From: Paramyrothecium sp. XJ0827
Taxonomy: Eukaryota > Ascomycota > Sordariomycetes > Hypocreales > Stachybotryaceae
Length of the DNA: 64,000 bases
Direction of reading: 5' to 3'
NCBI GenBank assembly: GCA_020881915.1
Contig: JAJFPB010000008.1
Span: forward strand, 1,550,001 to 1,614,000
Part shown: positions 14,260 to 26,760 of the stretch, piece after piece
Layout: every line of letters begins with the position of its first letter
Numbering within the stretch: position 1 is the first letter of the stretch
Notes under the pieces: model-generated
What the model was told of the DNA's origin: nothing
Database searches by the model: none
The model's input: the letters and a program-made list of their open reading frames with translations, nothing else
Program-made: the position numbers and the translations under genes

Positions 14260-17200
14260 ATGGGTATCCCCGCGGCTTTCCGATGGCTTTCCAACAAGTA
14301 TCCCAAGATTATTTCACCGGTGATCGAGGATCAGCCAGTCGCCATGGAAGATGGCGTCACCATTCCGGTTGACACGACACGTCCGAATCCGAATGGCGAA
14401 GAGTTTGACAACCTCTACCTTGATATGAATGGCATTGTCCACCCATGCTCCCATCCTGAAGATAGGCCAGCTCCCAAAGATGAGGAGGAGATGATGCTTG
14501 AGGTATTCCGATACACAGATCGTGTTGTTAACATGGTACGCCCGCGAAAGATCCTTATGATCGCCGTTGGTAAGTTCTCCTCCCCTAGCCTTTTCGACAC
14601 GCAAGCACGTTTCTCGGCATACGCAAATGAGCTTTGGCATTCTAACTTCTGTCAGACGGTGTCGCCCCTCGTGCAAAGATGAACCAGCAACGATCGCGCC
14701 GTTTCCGCTCGGCCCAAGAGGCGAAAGAGAAAGAAGAAGACAAGCAGGAACTTCTTAAGCTCCTGAAACAACAGAATGGTGGCACTTTGCCTGCGGAGAG
14801 TGCCGAAAGTGTTGTCAAGAAAGCTTTCGACTCAAATTCCATCACTCCAGGTACCCCATTCATGGATATACTTGCACTAAGCTTGAGGTACTGGTGTCAG
14901 TACAAACTCAACACAGATCCTGGCTGGGCCAAGATGAAAGTTATAATTTCGGATGCCACCGTTCCTGGTGAGGGTGAGCACAAGATCATGAACTTTGTGC
15001 GATCTCAGCGAGCGTCCCCGGACCATGATCCGAACACACGTCATGTGATTTATGGCCTCGACGCTGATTTGATCATGCTTGGCTTGGCCACGCATGAGCC
15101 GCATTTCAGAGTGCTTCGAGAGGATGTCTTCTTCCAAGATGGAAAGGCCAGGCTATGTAAGCTCTGTGGCCAAAAAGGCCATGAAGCTCGGAATTGCCGC
15201 GGCGAGGCCAAAGAGAAGGAAGGCGAGTTTGGTGAAAAGGATCATGGTGTGACGTTGAAACCATTCATTTGGCTTCACGTGTCTGTCCTTCGCGAATACC
15301 TGGCTGCAGAGCTGGCGGTTCCTGAGCTACCATTTCGTTTCGACTTGGAGCGAGCAATTGATGATTGGATTTTCATGTGTTGCTTCGTCGGTAATGATTT
15401 CTTGCCTCACCTCCCCGCTCTGGAGATTCGCGAGCACGGAATTGACACTCTGACGACGATCTGGAAAGACAACTTGCCATCCATGGGCGGCTATGTCACG
15501 AAGGATGGTCATATTGATTTGACACGCGCTCAATGCATCTTGGACGGCTTGGCCATACAAGAGGATGCCATTTTCAAGCGCAGAAAAGAGCAAGAAGACC
15601 GTCGAGAGGCAAATGCAAAGCGGAGGAAGCTTCAGCAAGAGCAGCATTCCTCAAGGAACGGTCGCTTCGATGGAGGTTCTGGTGGACAAAACGGCGGGTC
15701 TCTACCAGGACAGCCGCCTCCAGTCATCACTCATGACATGGTCGTTAACCGCAAGGCCATTGATGTGGCCAACGTCGCGAACAAGAGCGCAGCCAGCGTG
15801 CTTAAAGGACAGTTGCGAGGAGACAAGCCACCATCAACCGAAGCTGTTGACGGTGCCCAGACCTCGCCATCCGTATTGGGCAAACGCAAAGCCACAGATG
15901 TCGGAGACGACCCGGCTGGGCCATCAAAAACACCCGGTGACTCTACTCCAACTCCCGCAGAGGACGGGCCTGTCGACGATGTGCGCATGTGGGAAGATGG
16001 GTACCAAGATCGATATTACCAACAAAAATTTCACAGGGACCCAAAGGATATTGAGTTTCGCCGCAGTGTTGCTCAGGCTTATGTCGAGGGACTGGCCTGG
16101 GTCTTGCTTTACTATTTCCAGGGATGTCCCTCATGGGAGTGGTATTACCCTTATCACTACGCGCCATTCGCGGCAGACTTCAAGGATTTGGCGAAGATGG
16201 AGATCTCGTTTGAAAAAGGCCGAACATCTCGACCGTTCGAGCAGTTAATGAGTGTTCTTCCGGCGGCTTCCAGGCACGCCATCCCCGAGGTGTTTCATGA
16301 CCTCATGCTCAACAAAGATAGTGAAATCATCGATTTCTATCCCGAGGAGTTTGAAGTTGATCTGAATGGCAAGAAATTCGCTTGGCAAGGTGTCGCATTA
16401 CTTCCTTTCATCGACATGCCACGCTTGTTGACAGCGGTTCGGAGCAAGTATCCACTGCTAAGCCCTGAAGACGCCGCGCGCAATGACCCGGGCAGGGATG
16501 TCTTGATCTTTTCTGATGCTCACGAAAGTTTATATGACGAGATTCTCACCAAATTTTACTCAAAAAGACAAGGTCCTCCCAAGCTCAAACTGGATCCAAA
16601 GACCAGCGATGGCCTGTCGGGACGAGTTGAGAAGCAAGATGGATATGTACCTCATGGCGCACTCCATTACCCTTTGGAGCGGCACTCAATGCCAGATCTC
16701 GAGTATGACCGCTCAGTCAAGTACGCAGATGTCAATCCCTCCCGATTACGAGTAGGTGCGCTAACATGATTCTTAGGGTCTACTACGATATGCCCAGTAC
16801 CACACACACACATAAATCCATGCTCTTACGAGGAGTGAAGCTGCCTACACCTGCGTTGAGTCGGAGCGATATTGAAGTCATCCGAGGTAAGGTTAATCGC
16901 GGGGGTCGCAGCTACGGAGGAGCACCACTGGGAAGGTTTGACGCGAACACGGGTCGTCATGAGCCTATCCACTACGGGTCTCGCGATGGCTCGAATCCGC
17001 GACACGGCCAGGGAGGGAGAGGAAGAGGTTACGGAAGACCCGACGGATACGGAAGACCTGGGGGGCAAGCACCTTCGTATCACCAGCTGCCTTCAGCACA
17101 AGCTTGGTATCCCCCCCCTCCAGGGGCCGCGGGCTTCGGGATGGGTGCTCCCCCTCCTCCACCACCGCCTGGTCACTTCTCTGCAGGTCAGCCGGGAGGT

Positions 17201-17335
17201 GGCTATCAGGGGGGGTACAACGATCATCGGCAGCAATGGCAAGCTCCTCCACAGCACGGCCGTGGCCACAATCATGGCGGCCGGGGATCTGGTAGTTACG
17301 GAGGGTACCAGCAAGATAGAAGAGATCATCGCTAA
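14260..17335 (+). CDS. RAT1: Rat1/Xrn2 nuclear 5'-3' exoribonuclease
   Basis: Rat1 degrades 5'-monophosphorylated RNA in the nucleus, matures rRNA and snoRNA and drives torpedo termination of Pol II. Three exons (14260-14569, 14656-16720, 16777-17335) give 977 residues. The N-terminus [17 protein letters not shown] is classic XRN. Active-site acidic motifs are visible: [35 protein letters not shown] and [17 protein letters not shown] knuckle ([14 protein letters not shown], about residues 270-283) is present as in fungal Rat1. The last intron (16721-16776, branch gctaac) was set by homology, joining DRSVK to [10 protein letters not shown]; reading through 16721 gives an unrelated tail and a stop. 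The C-terminus is Gly/Arg/Tyr- and Pro-rich, probably disordered and RNA-binding. Confidence 0.96.
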
Positions 17336-18137
17336 AGAAGTTACAGGGCCGAGGAAGGGTCTTGCGATGCGATGTATCGGCCTCCATTTATGAACTGTTA
17401 CGTTTGCATAATGGGTCCCTGGTGGCCTTGGAGGGATCAAATTGAACAGAAGAGATATTCGAGACCTGGGACAATGATTCTCCCTAATGTAGCTGTACAA
17501 TAGTCAATGACTTTTCCGAGCATCTTCAAACTGTGACCAAGGGTGACGGGGGATATGTTGCCCACGATATCAATCAGCAATGCAGGCTTGTGTACAGATC
17601 CACGCGCCAATGTCATCCAGCACTTGGGTTGGTTGTGTGAGGGAACCGGTCTTCTGGCACTGTTCTCGGCAAAAGACAAAGCGAAGGCGTTCGCACGTCA
17701 ATCTACCCGGTTTCATGTTAAACAGATTGCTTTCTAGCCAGAATCAGCTCTTGATAAATTTCGGCACGACATCCCAGTTTCTGCCCACGCTCCGTCAGTC
17801 GGCGCTGGAAAGCTCGCGCGGGGTATCATTAATGTGATTGCGGATCCCAATCAAAAGTGTTGGCCACTTGGAGAAGAAACGCAGGAGACATCACACGTTG
17901 GGCGCAGCGAAACAGAGGTACGAATAGAGCAAAGGAGGATCAGGTACCTCCACTTTGCGGAGGGAGTATCCCTACCGCCTGGCCAACTCCTGCGGGTACC
18001 TGAAGTGGTCTTAGCAGGTACCCGTGCGTCAGGGGTCTAACTGTGTCTACCCACACCACCTCCTCCACCATGAATCCTCGCTCGCCGTCGCATTTTTGGT
18101 TTTCGAGCTCCCAGCCTTTTCTCTCGATGTTATAGCT
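17336..18137. promoter_or_regulatory. RAT1 3' flank and promoter of the Ras-GAP gene
   Basis: An 802-bp gap. The right half carries three GGTACC hexamers at 17943-17948, 17995-18000 and 18017-18022, that is 195 to 116 bp before the ATG at 18138. A CTC-rich pyrimidine tract follows (about 18058-18110). Open frames here lack recognisable similarity. Confidence 0.45.
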
Positions 18138-21100
18138 ATGAATGGAGACGCGGGCCTGGTCGGCTGCCTCGTCGACAGGCTAGCTACGAGGGTAAATGCA
18201 GACTTCCCCTTTCTACAAGCTGTGACGGTTCGAAGACGGCTAACTTGCGCCACGGCGTGTACAGCTTCCGCATCGCACAGGCACCGATGGCCAAACCTTA
18301 CCGCACGATGATATCCTTCACATTACGCGTGCCACACTCGTGGACCTAAGTAGAACCGACCCGAGTATCATTCTCAACTCCCTTTTGGTCCTCCTTGAGG
18401 AACTCTCGCGCCCGTACGCCAGCATAGCAGCGCATCCGAGCCATGTCTTGCTTTCCGAGGTCTACCTGGTAGCCTTGGCTGCCGACTGTTGCTCGGCCCA
18501 TTGGGCAGCTCATTCTCCCAATGGCGAAGTGGAATCAAGACCTCCACCACCACTGCACGATGAGACGCTGATCGGCCGCATATTCGATGTCCTAAAAGTA
18601 CTCCTCGATCCTATACCCGAAACCTATACTCTTCCAGCCCAAACCCTGTTAGGCAATACGTCACGACGCGATGGCTCGGTTCAGCGACTTGCAAATACAC
18701 AAGAACCTAGCCCGCAGGGCTCACCAGTTAGCAGCGCGCATGTCGTTCATCAGGACGAGCTTGAACCCCATGCCCAGCTGCTCATTGAGTATGTCAGTGC
18801 TTCCAATTGGAACGTCGCCTTCGATTACTTCAGGAAGACTGTGTATGGTATCCGCTCTACCGCAGCGAGTGGCGCGAACCATGAAGCCTCGAGTGCCTTG
18901 GGCGAGATTGAGAAGGCCACTCTCGTGGTGATGCGACTTCTATCATTCTTCTGGGTAGACGCGCCAAAACTTGGGCTAGTCATGCAAGAGCTCTGCTCCA
19001 GCTACCTCCATTTTCGGAAGCCACACCAGAGCGCGGTAGCCGTTGTAGCTCCGTTGCTCATTACTCGGTGGATCGAACGTTGCCCCCGGGAGTTTGTGCA
19101 GCTACATCATCTACAGAGACGTCTTGATGGAGGTGTTGATACACTCTTCGACATGACCTACACTGTCATTGATAACAACAAGCGCAACTCGTCTCTATAC
19201 GCTCTACAGACATCATTGCTCCTCCTTCTACCTGACGTTTTTGAAGTTGCAAGTAACTTGCGCGAAGCAAAAAGTGGGAGCATGATCAAAAAGGTTTCCT
19301 TCCTCGATGGCTTGAGAAAGTCACTTAAGAACGGTAATGAGCAGGCCAGTTATTGTCTTGTATCCCTGTTACGCGCGGCACGTCACTTTGATGACAGCGA
19401 CTCCGCCCTTGTTAGCTATGCTATGGATGTTCAAGATGAAGTTCGGGATGCTGTATTCCACCAATACTCGTCTGTCGCTCAAACTCCCGCGTTTGGGCAA
19501 GACATGATGACCGCAACCTTTGTCAATATTGCCCACCTCAATGCTGGTGATTGCGCCGGTTTGATCGACATATGCATGGCTCCAGCGGCGCCGCAAACAT
19601 TTAAAATAGCTGCTGTGCAGGCGTGCTGTTACTTTACTCAGCGATCAGATGCGCAAGTGCATCAACACTTGTTCCGCAGCACGCTTGGCTTCATTAAATC
19701 CCACTTGGAGGTATGTGCGCATCTCAAAGTACAATGCAACCTTCTCACCATTTGACATAGACAGAAGACCTCAACTCAGCAGATGGACAGACGCATCCCG
19801 GTAACCGAAACACGGATATGATGTGTAGCATCCTTCAACTTTTTGATGCATCTCCTACGTTTCTTATGGAAGATCTCACCGATCCTTCCGTCTCTCGAGG
19901 CCTGTTGGTCCCCTTTCTGCTGTGTGTTGTGTCTTCAAATTCGGCGATTCGGCAACTAGCCAGCAACGTGGCGACTAGGCTCTTTTCCAGCTCACGAGAA
20001 GCTCTACGCACAGAGAAGGCTCGTCGTCGGTTTGGAAACTTGGAGTTCAGAAGAGAACTATGGAATCGAAGGTAAACATACAGTCTAATTCAATAAATGT
20101 ACGTTCTTGCGCTTACCAGGCACAGTTCCAAAGTCCTGCTTGGGCTATATGAGCGGATCGCAAGACAACAAAATGGCGAATCCGATCTTACGACCCTTCA
20201 TGATTACCTAAAGGCTCGCCTACTCCTTTTACAAAATATTCCCGTAAGTCAGCTTCGTCAACATGCTCCTCTCACATGCTGATCAGCCCAGGAATTGTCA
20301 GAAGCTCCAACAGACCTTCCCGACGTTACAACCGCTGCCTCTCGACTCGAGACCCTTCTCCTCGTCGCTCTCTGCTCGCCCAATGTTGAAAGCTGCCGTT
20401 TAGTGACTTCTTGTATTGGCCTGTTTGTCGAGGAATGCTCCATTGTGGATCAACATGCTGAGGCATCGAAGTCAACGGTATCCATTCTCCGTAATGGGGA
20501 TACTTTCCGCGAAATAGCATCACGAGACTTTCGATTCACTGGACTAGTCGCCTTTCAAAAGCGTGTATGGAGCCTCTTGCGACAAATGCAATTTCCTACT
20601 ACGGGCATTTTGAATGCGTGGGAGACAGTCTTCGATCGCTGGATCCATTTGGCGAAGGACGTTTCCACTTCCACCACCGACTCAGTAGATGATAAGGTGT
20701 TGTCAGAATGGAGAAACTGCTCAGGCTTTCTCGCATCTCTTGGCGGCATTTGTCTTGCAGACCAAGTCATCATCCTCGAAGAGCCAGCTTTAGGAGGGCT
20801 CCGATGGATTGATCGGGTATCATCGGAGCAACAGGAAGAGCCACTCTTGACACGCTATCTTCGTCTGAGTATTCAGCTGCTCGCTTGCGCAAATGTGAAA
20901 GTTCGCGAGGCGATGCGGGAGATGTTGTCTAACGAGACATCTCACATCCTCTATCAACCCCTTTTCAGAGCCTTGGAGTCCGAACTTGAGGTTCTATTCA
21001 CTGGTGCTCTAGCTCCGGTAGACAAAGCACAAGACAGTGAGGTTATCTTCGCGGAACAAGCTTCATCCTTATTACGAGCATTAGTCGAGAGACTTGAGAC

Positions 21101-24100
21101 ACCTTCGGACATGGGGGCCGCAGCTTCCGTCCACCTTGGTGCCTTGACACTTAACTTTGCCAAGTTCCTCGATGGGGTGACAGAAACAGTCAACAGCTTG
21201 CGGGTCAAAATAAGAGTCTGCCAGCTCTGCGAGGCAGTCACCAAGAAAAAGGAACACTTGAATCTGAGGGACGACGTGAGGATCAGGAATCAGCTTCTGG
21301 AATATATATTCGGCTGGATTGCACGCCCACGAACGCCTCCCCGAGAAACCCACAGTATCAGCGCCCTACGCCAGGATGACACGACTCGAGTACAGCGCGA
21401 CCTTGACAAGGCTTGCTTGAAATCTCTTGCTAGCTTAACTTTTCGCCTGCCGCTGCAAGCATCTGATGGTCAAACTGATGCAGGCATGAGCGAGCTGAAA
21501 TCACAGATGTTCCAGACGTACTTCAACCGCTTCTTATCGCTCCTGAATCACGAATCGCCAGAATCAGGGCGATCAGAACCCTCTTCCGGCATTATTGGCC
21601 GTGATGATGCTGTTTCCAACTCTGATCTTGCCATCAACATTCTCTCCAATCTCCTCAGTGCCAATATAGACGTTGGCCTCAAGCATTCGCTTCGTATTGG
21701 GTATCACGACAACGTCGAGATTCGGACCGCCTTCATCAAAGTTCTCTACAACATCCTCGTTCAAGGAACGGAGTTCAATAACATAACAGACTCAGCTGTG
21801 ACGGAGAGATATGAAGAATTGTTGGAGGTAAGGCATTGCGCGGCCCACAAATCGTTCCCTGGCAAAGACTAACTCTATTGGCAGCTACTCACCAAGGATC
21901 TTTCACTTGCTGTGTCTATGAGTGCAATATGCCCCAGCAATGAGGTGGATGAGCTCACAATCTGCCTTTTGACAATATTTGAGCAGCGTGGCCTAACTTT
22001 CGATTTCCTCGAGGCAATCATTAGACAGGAGATTGAGGAGACCGGTAAGCACCGATCAGACAGTAGAGAGGGCAACAGCCACTGACAAGACTAGAAAACG
22101 AAGCAGAGATCCTTCGACGTACTTGCGTGGCGACCAAGATGCTCTCCGTGTACGCGAAGTGGAAAGGCGCTGCGTACCTCCGAGCGACACTTCAGAAGGT
22201 TTTGGAGCGGCTCATGCTCACTTCTCAAGATCTTGATTTAGAGTTAGATCCAAGCCGGGTCGGTACATCGGAAGAATTGCAGAAAAATGCCCTGCAGCTT
22301 CAGATCGTCGCCAAGGTATTCATCGACGACATATGCTCGTCTTCCTCGAGCATCCCGCCGGCTTTTCGAAAGATTTGCAGCATCGTGAGTACTGGTCAGC
22401 CGAGTGACAGGTTAAGATGCTAAAGCAAACCAGATTTCTGAAGCTGTCCTTCCTCGATTTCCCGACGCCAAATACACAGCCGTCGGTGCCTTCGTATTCC
22501 TACGCTTCTTCTGTCCAGCCATTGTGGCCCCAGATGCAGAGGGTCTCGTCGCCTCTGCTCCCTCGAAGGAAATGCGACGGGGCCTGCTCCTCATTGCCAA
22601 GGTTATTCAAAACCTAGCAAACAACGTGCTCTTCGGTGCCAAGGAACCTTATATGTTCCCCCTTAACCACTTTCTGACTCAAAACATTTATCGTGTGACC
22701 ACCTTCCTTCGAGAGATTTCGGTAAGCAACTCCACAGCAGCCACCGAGGATTTGATCTTAATCATGGATAGGTTCCCCCTACAAACCTTGAGACCCGCAC
22801 GAGCACAGAGATATTTGACTTCGGGTCATGTGTTGCTCTGCATCGATTCCTTTACGATCACTGGGATCATGTACGTCAGACACTAATCTCACGCGAGAGG
22901 AGAGAACATGTGAGATCGCCTGGAGAAGCTACACGCGGGCGTTCCCCTGTGCTTGAGCCGATACGTAACTTGATCGTGAATCTGGGGCCACCTCCTCTTG
23001 CAGTCACATGGAACAGGCCGCAAATATCGTCCAACACACCACCATTGTACTCTCGGTTCCAGAATTTTATGCTTCGTCATGCCTTTAAGAGCACGGACTC
23101 ATTTCTCACTGCACGGGCAGTATATGATGGAGGCGAGAGCAAGGATGGTCTGTCCGTGATTTGCATAATCCTACGACACGTCGAAACAGACAACATTGAT
23201 TACGAAACTCTCATCTACTGCTATCTCAAGATCGCTAGCCGGCTCTGGCAGCAACCCTTCGGTCTTCTCATCGACGCTACATGTTTCAATGGACGGAACG
23301 AACCACAGGATGACATCTTTAAGATGCTAGAGCTCCTAACACCTACAGAGCTCTCAACTAATTTGTCGAGAATTTATGTTTATAACATGAATGGCGCTTT
23401 CAAGCGATGCTTTCGACGACTTCTACGAGTCTGCACAAAAAATGAGAAGAGCATCTTCAATCCTAGGAATGTGGAGTACCACTTGATAGGAAGCTTTCAA
23501 GATTTGCAGACGCATTTCCACTTGAGCCAACTACATCTTCCAAAGGAGACAATCAGCGTTGTTACAGACACACGATACATGTTTCAGCCGATCATCCGAT
23601 TGTCCAAGTGGAAGGGTAAGATAGAAGTTGTCATCAAGGTGGGCAGCCAATTCGTCCAGATTACAACAACCAAAAAACAGGAGATCTTTACTGGATACCG
23701 TTTAAGCACAACGATAAACGATATCTTCCGCTTGGGAGACGTGGATGAAGCTGCGACATCCATTCAAACTGAAGACGACTCTGCATTCGGACTCAGAGCT
23801 GATGGAGGGAAGGTGGTGATGTACTTCACCAGCCCCCGGAAAGCCGATATCTTGCAAACGATTCGTAGTGCGAAGACGAAGCACGGCAAAGATGGCCGAA
23901 CACTCAAATCATTTGAACGATTAATCAGGCCCCAGGATGTTCCGGGCACTCTTCTGAATCTAGCGCTGACCAACCTGACGAGTTCTGATCACGTTTTGAG
24001 ACTGTCATCTTACAACTTGCTCGGCGCTCTTTGTAAAGCCTTCAAGTTCAAATCGGGAGGGCGACTGGCCTGCGCCAAAGATCTTTCGATCCCCATGGGC

Positions 24101-26310
24101 TCCACACGCTTCATCGTCGACATCAGTAAAGAGTTAGCAGCAACGGAGCCACAGCTTACCTCGGACTTTTTGACCGAATTCTTTGTCGGCTGGGAGAGCT
24201 TTCCAGAAGAGCAAAAACCTCTTAGCCTTGCGTATATGGCGCCATGGCTTTCGGGTCTGCGTACCAACGTCCTGACTGGAGAGGCGGATGGCGAGAAAGG
24301 AAGGGAGAAAGTGACGTTTATTTTCCGTAAACTCATCGACATCGCTCTGATTGACCAGGGCCTATCATATGCTCTTGAGCGGTCGGTGTGGCCTGCCGTT
24401 GCTCAGGATGAGATCCTTCTTGATATATTCCTCGATGAGCTGATGAAGACGGCACTCAATTATGGCGTCCACGAAGAAGCCCTAGACGTGATCTCATCCA
24501 TAGTCATCGGCCTTGGCACGGTGACTTTGAGAGGCAAGGTTCTCTCTCGCCTGCGCAAGGCCCTCAATCGATCCTCCCTTCGACCCACCCGACATCTTCC
24601 AGACAACCCGGTCTGGGCGGAGATTTGTGTTCTTCTTCAATTTTGCCTATCTTTATCCTTTGATGATGGCGTACAAGCACAGCTATTTCTGCCCGAAGTT
24701 TTCCACATTGTAACCATGCTGGCGAATACAGGCGGACACGGCGTACGTCTTCTGGTGTACAAATTCCTTGTCAACACGATTCATGCCGCATGCACGTCCT
24801 TCACATTGGACGATGTGAAGTCCAGCAGACTTCGTTCCAATCTAGATATGCTCTGCGAGCCTCGGAACGATCTGTTCACGATGCCCGCTATGTTGGGGCG
24901 CGATGGTGCCTCGGTCTCTACAGCTCAGGATTCCGGCTCAAGTCTAGCTGCAACAGAGAACTTAGCAGCAGTGCTTTTCGACATATGTGCCACTGCCGCC
25001 CCATCCGTCGATATGGCTAATGTTTGGCGCTCACGGTGGATGAGCCTTGTGGCCAGCACCGCATTCCAGAACAATCCAGCCATACAGCCACGAGCATTTG
25101 CGGTCATGGGCTACTTGGCGCGCGAAGAGGTCGACGACGACTTACTCTACCAAGTATTGGTCGCTCTTCGAAACAGTCTCAGTCGATTTAGTGATGACGC
25201 GAGCAGCGAAATGTTGGTTGCCATCATAACCTCCCTATCCAAGATGATGGCTAAGCTGCCGTCAACCTCTCGATACGGTCTTCAGTTGTTCTGGCTTGCA
25301 ATTTCATTGGTTCGCCTAGTCCCAAGTAGCCTTTTTAACTGCACGGCCGCGTTTTTGGAGGCTGTGCTGAACAATATCGGCACAGCCGGGGTTGTGAGAG
25401 GTGAGAATATGGTATCATTACTACTTCAAGCGAGACACCAATTAGATGAAGCCGCGCTTTCTCTCGACGAGACTTACGGCATACACTTCACGGAAGAAAA
25501 CTTCCATTTCGCAGTCTGTGCCACTCTATCTCGAGGGTTGACCGATACTGTGACAAGAACAACGACAATGCATGTTCTGTCAACGTTACTCGAAATGACA
25601 ACGCAGGCACCAGATCAAGCGCCGAGGGTACCTCTTGCGACTCATAACTCCCCTTACCTTAGCTTGATCGTGGCTCGTGCTCTCAGTTCCGAGGAGCTCA
25701 AGGAGATTTTGTGGTTGGCTGGCATCGTTCCGGAAGGCGCCGAAGACCTTCTGAGTTCTGGGCCAGTCAAGAGTCTACGTGAGATGGATGAGAACGATCT
25801 CATACTAGCATCGGCCATAGAGTTGGTCGATTTCCAGTTCCTGGAGGACAGTGTTCAAGCTCGTAGGGTTCAGTGGTTGAACGAGCTTGCCAAAACCCGA
25901 CAATCTGTCATCGTGCCTCTGTAAGCATTTCCAAAGTTTCTGAGTTCAACGCATAGCGCTGGCTTGACTAACTATCCCTCCAGATGCGGAGCTTTGCAAC
26001 CTATCCTAGACGAAATCCTGCTCCATGGCCAAAATGCTGTCACACTTGGTGCAGCCCAAGCTCTCCTGCGGACCTTGACAATTGACAATCAACTTTCTGA
26101 GGCTATGGGGATCATGCACCCCTTGACTGATGCCTTGGAGGACATGGGATTTAGCGGGCTCTGGCGATCTTGTTCGCTGGGATCAATGGAAGACTTCAAC
26201 CACGAATGTTTTGATCTGACGGAGAAGCTGGTTGAGGTATGTTTGATTCCAAAATCCCAATACAAGAAAACAACTAACAAGACGGTTCCCAGCTTATCAT
26301 TCACCTCTAA
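18138..26310 (+). CDS. Neurofibromin/Ira-type Ras GTPase-activating protein
   Basis: A very large RasGAP that switches Ras off by stimulating GTP hydrolysis; fungal Ira1/Ira2 restrain the Ras-cAMP-PKA pathway at membranes. Eleven exons (18138-18191, 18265-19710, 19761-20071, 20120-20243, 20292-21827, 21885-22044, 22095-22384, 22434-22721, 22772-25920, 25984-26236, 26293-26310) give 2,542 residues, all in phase. The GAP domain spans about residues 1158-1403. The arginine-finger region is ILRRTCVATK, where the first Arg aligns with the neurofibromin finger; FLRFFCPAIVAP and QNLANNVLF are the other GAP signatures. Exon 9 then encodes the Sec14-like module (NIDYETLIYCYLKIASRLWQQPFGLLIDATCF) and a PH-like part, the neurofibromin order. 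Flanks are helical-repeat-like. The last exon is only 18 nt (LIIHL, stop); failure to splice it would extend the protein to a stop at 26447-26449. Confidence 0.94.
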
Positions 26311-26760
26311 TATAACCGTGGCTGTGTCAGGTCTTGGTATTGAACCCTCATCTAAGTGTTTAGTGACTAGGCGAAGGTCTTGGGTCGCTTGCGTAACGAA
26401 ACATTTCTGCTCTTCTTACGAATTTACGCCCGTGATGTGGTATGCATAGCACCATATAGCATTATTGTTATTTTACGGAGAAGAACAACGATTCGTCATT
26501 ATACCTAAACTGTAGCCTTTGCAATATATACCCGAGTTTTGTCTTTGAAAATTCAGTGACACAAGCACTTCGACTGGCGCTTGCTTCTATCATGCGGGCT
26601 TTCCAAGCGTGCCGTCGTAGATTTTGCTGGCATCACAAGCGAGAGTTTTCGCCCAGTACTGCTCCATTGTCTTCATAGCTGAAGGTGCATTGGATAGGGC
26701 ATCCAAACAGCGGTCAGGGTAGCCGGCGATGGAGATACGAGAGTGCGATTGAGCTTGCAT
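26311..26760. other. Convergent intergenic region, RasGAP and MFS 3' flanks
   Basis: A 450-bp AT-leaning gap between convergent genes, holding both 3' ends. AATATATA-like and TTATTGTTATTT-like stretches near 26460-26530 could serve in 3'-end formation. No gene was recognised. Confidence 0.4.

Noticed and set aside
16721..16768. Extension of the RAT1 second exon ending [15 protein letters not shown]
   Set aside because: It reads intron sequence. A GTACGC donor at 16720/16721 and an acceptor at 16776 restore the family sequence [13 protein letters not shown] in phase.
17104..17500. Antisense and alternate-frame ORFs over the RAT1 C-terminus
   Set aside because: They arise from the Gly/Pro/Arg-rich low-complexity code read in other frames.
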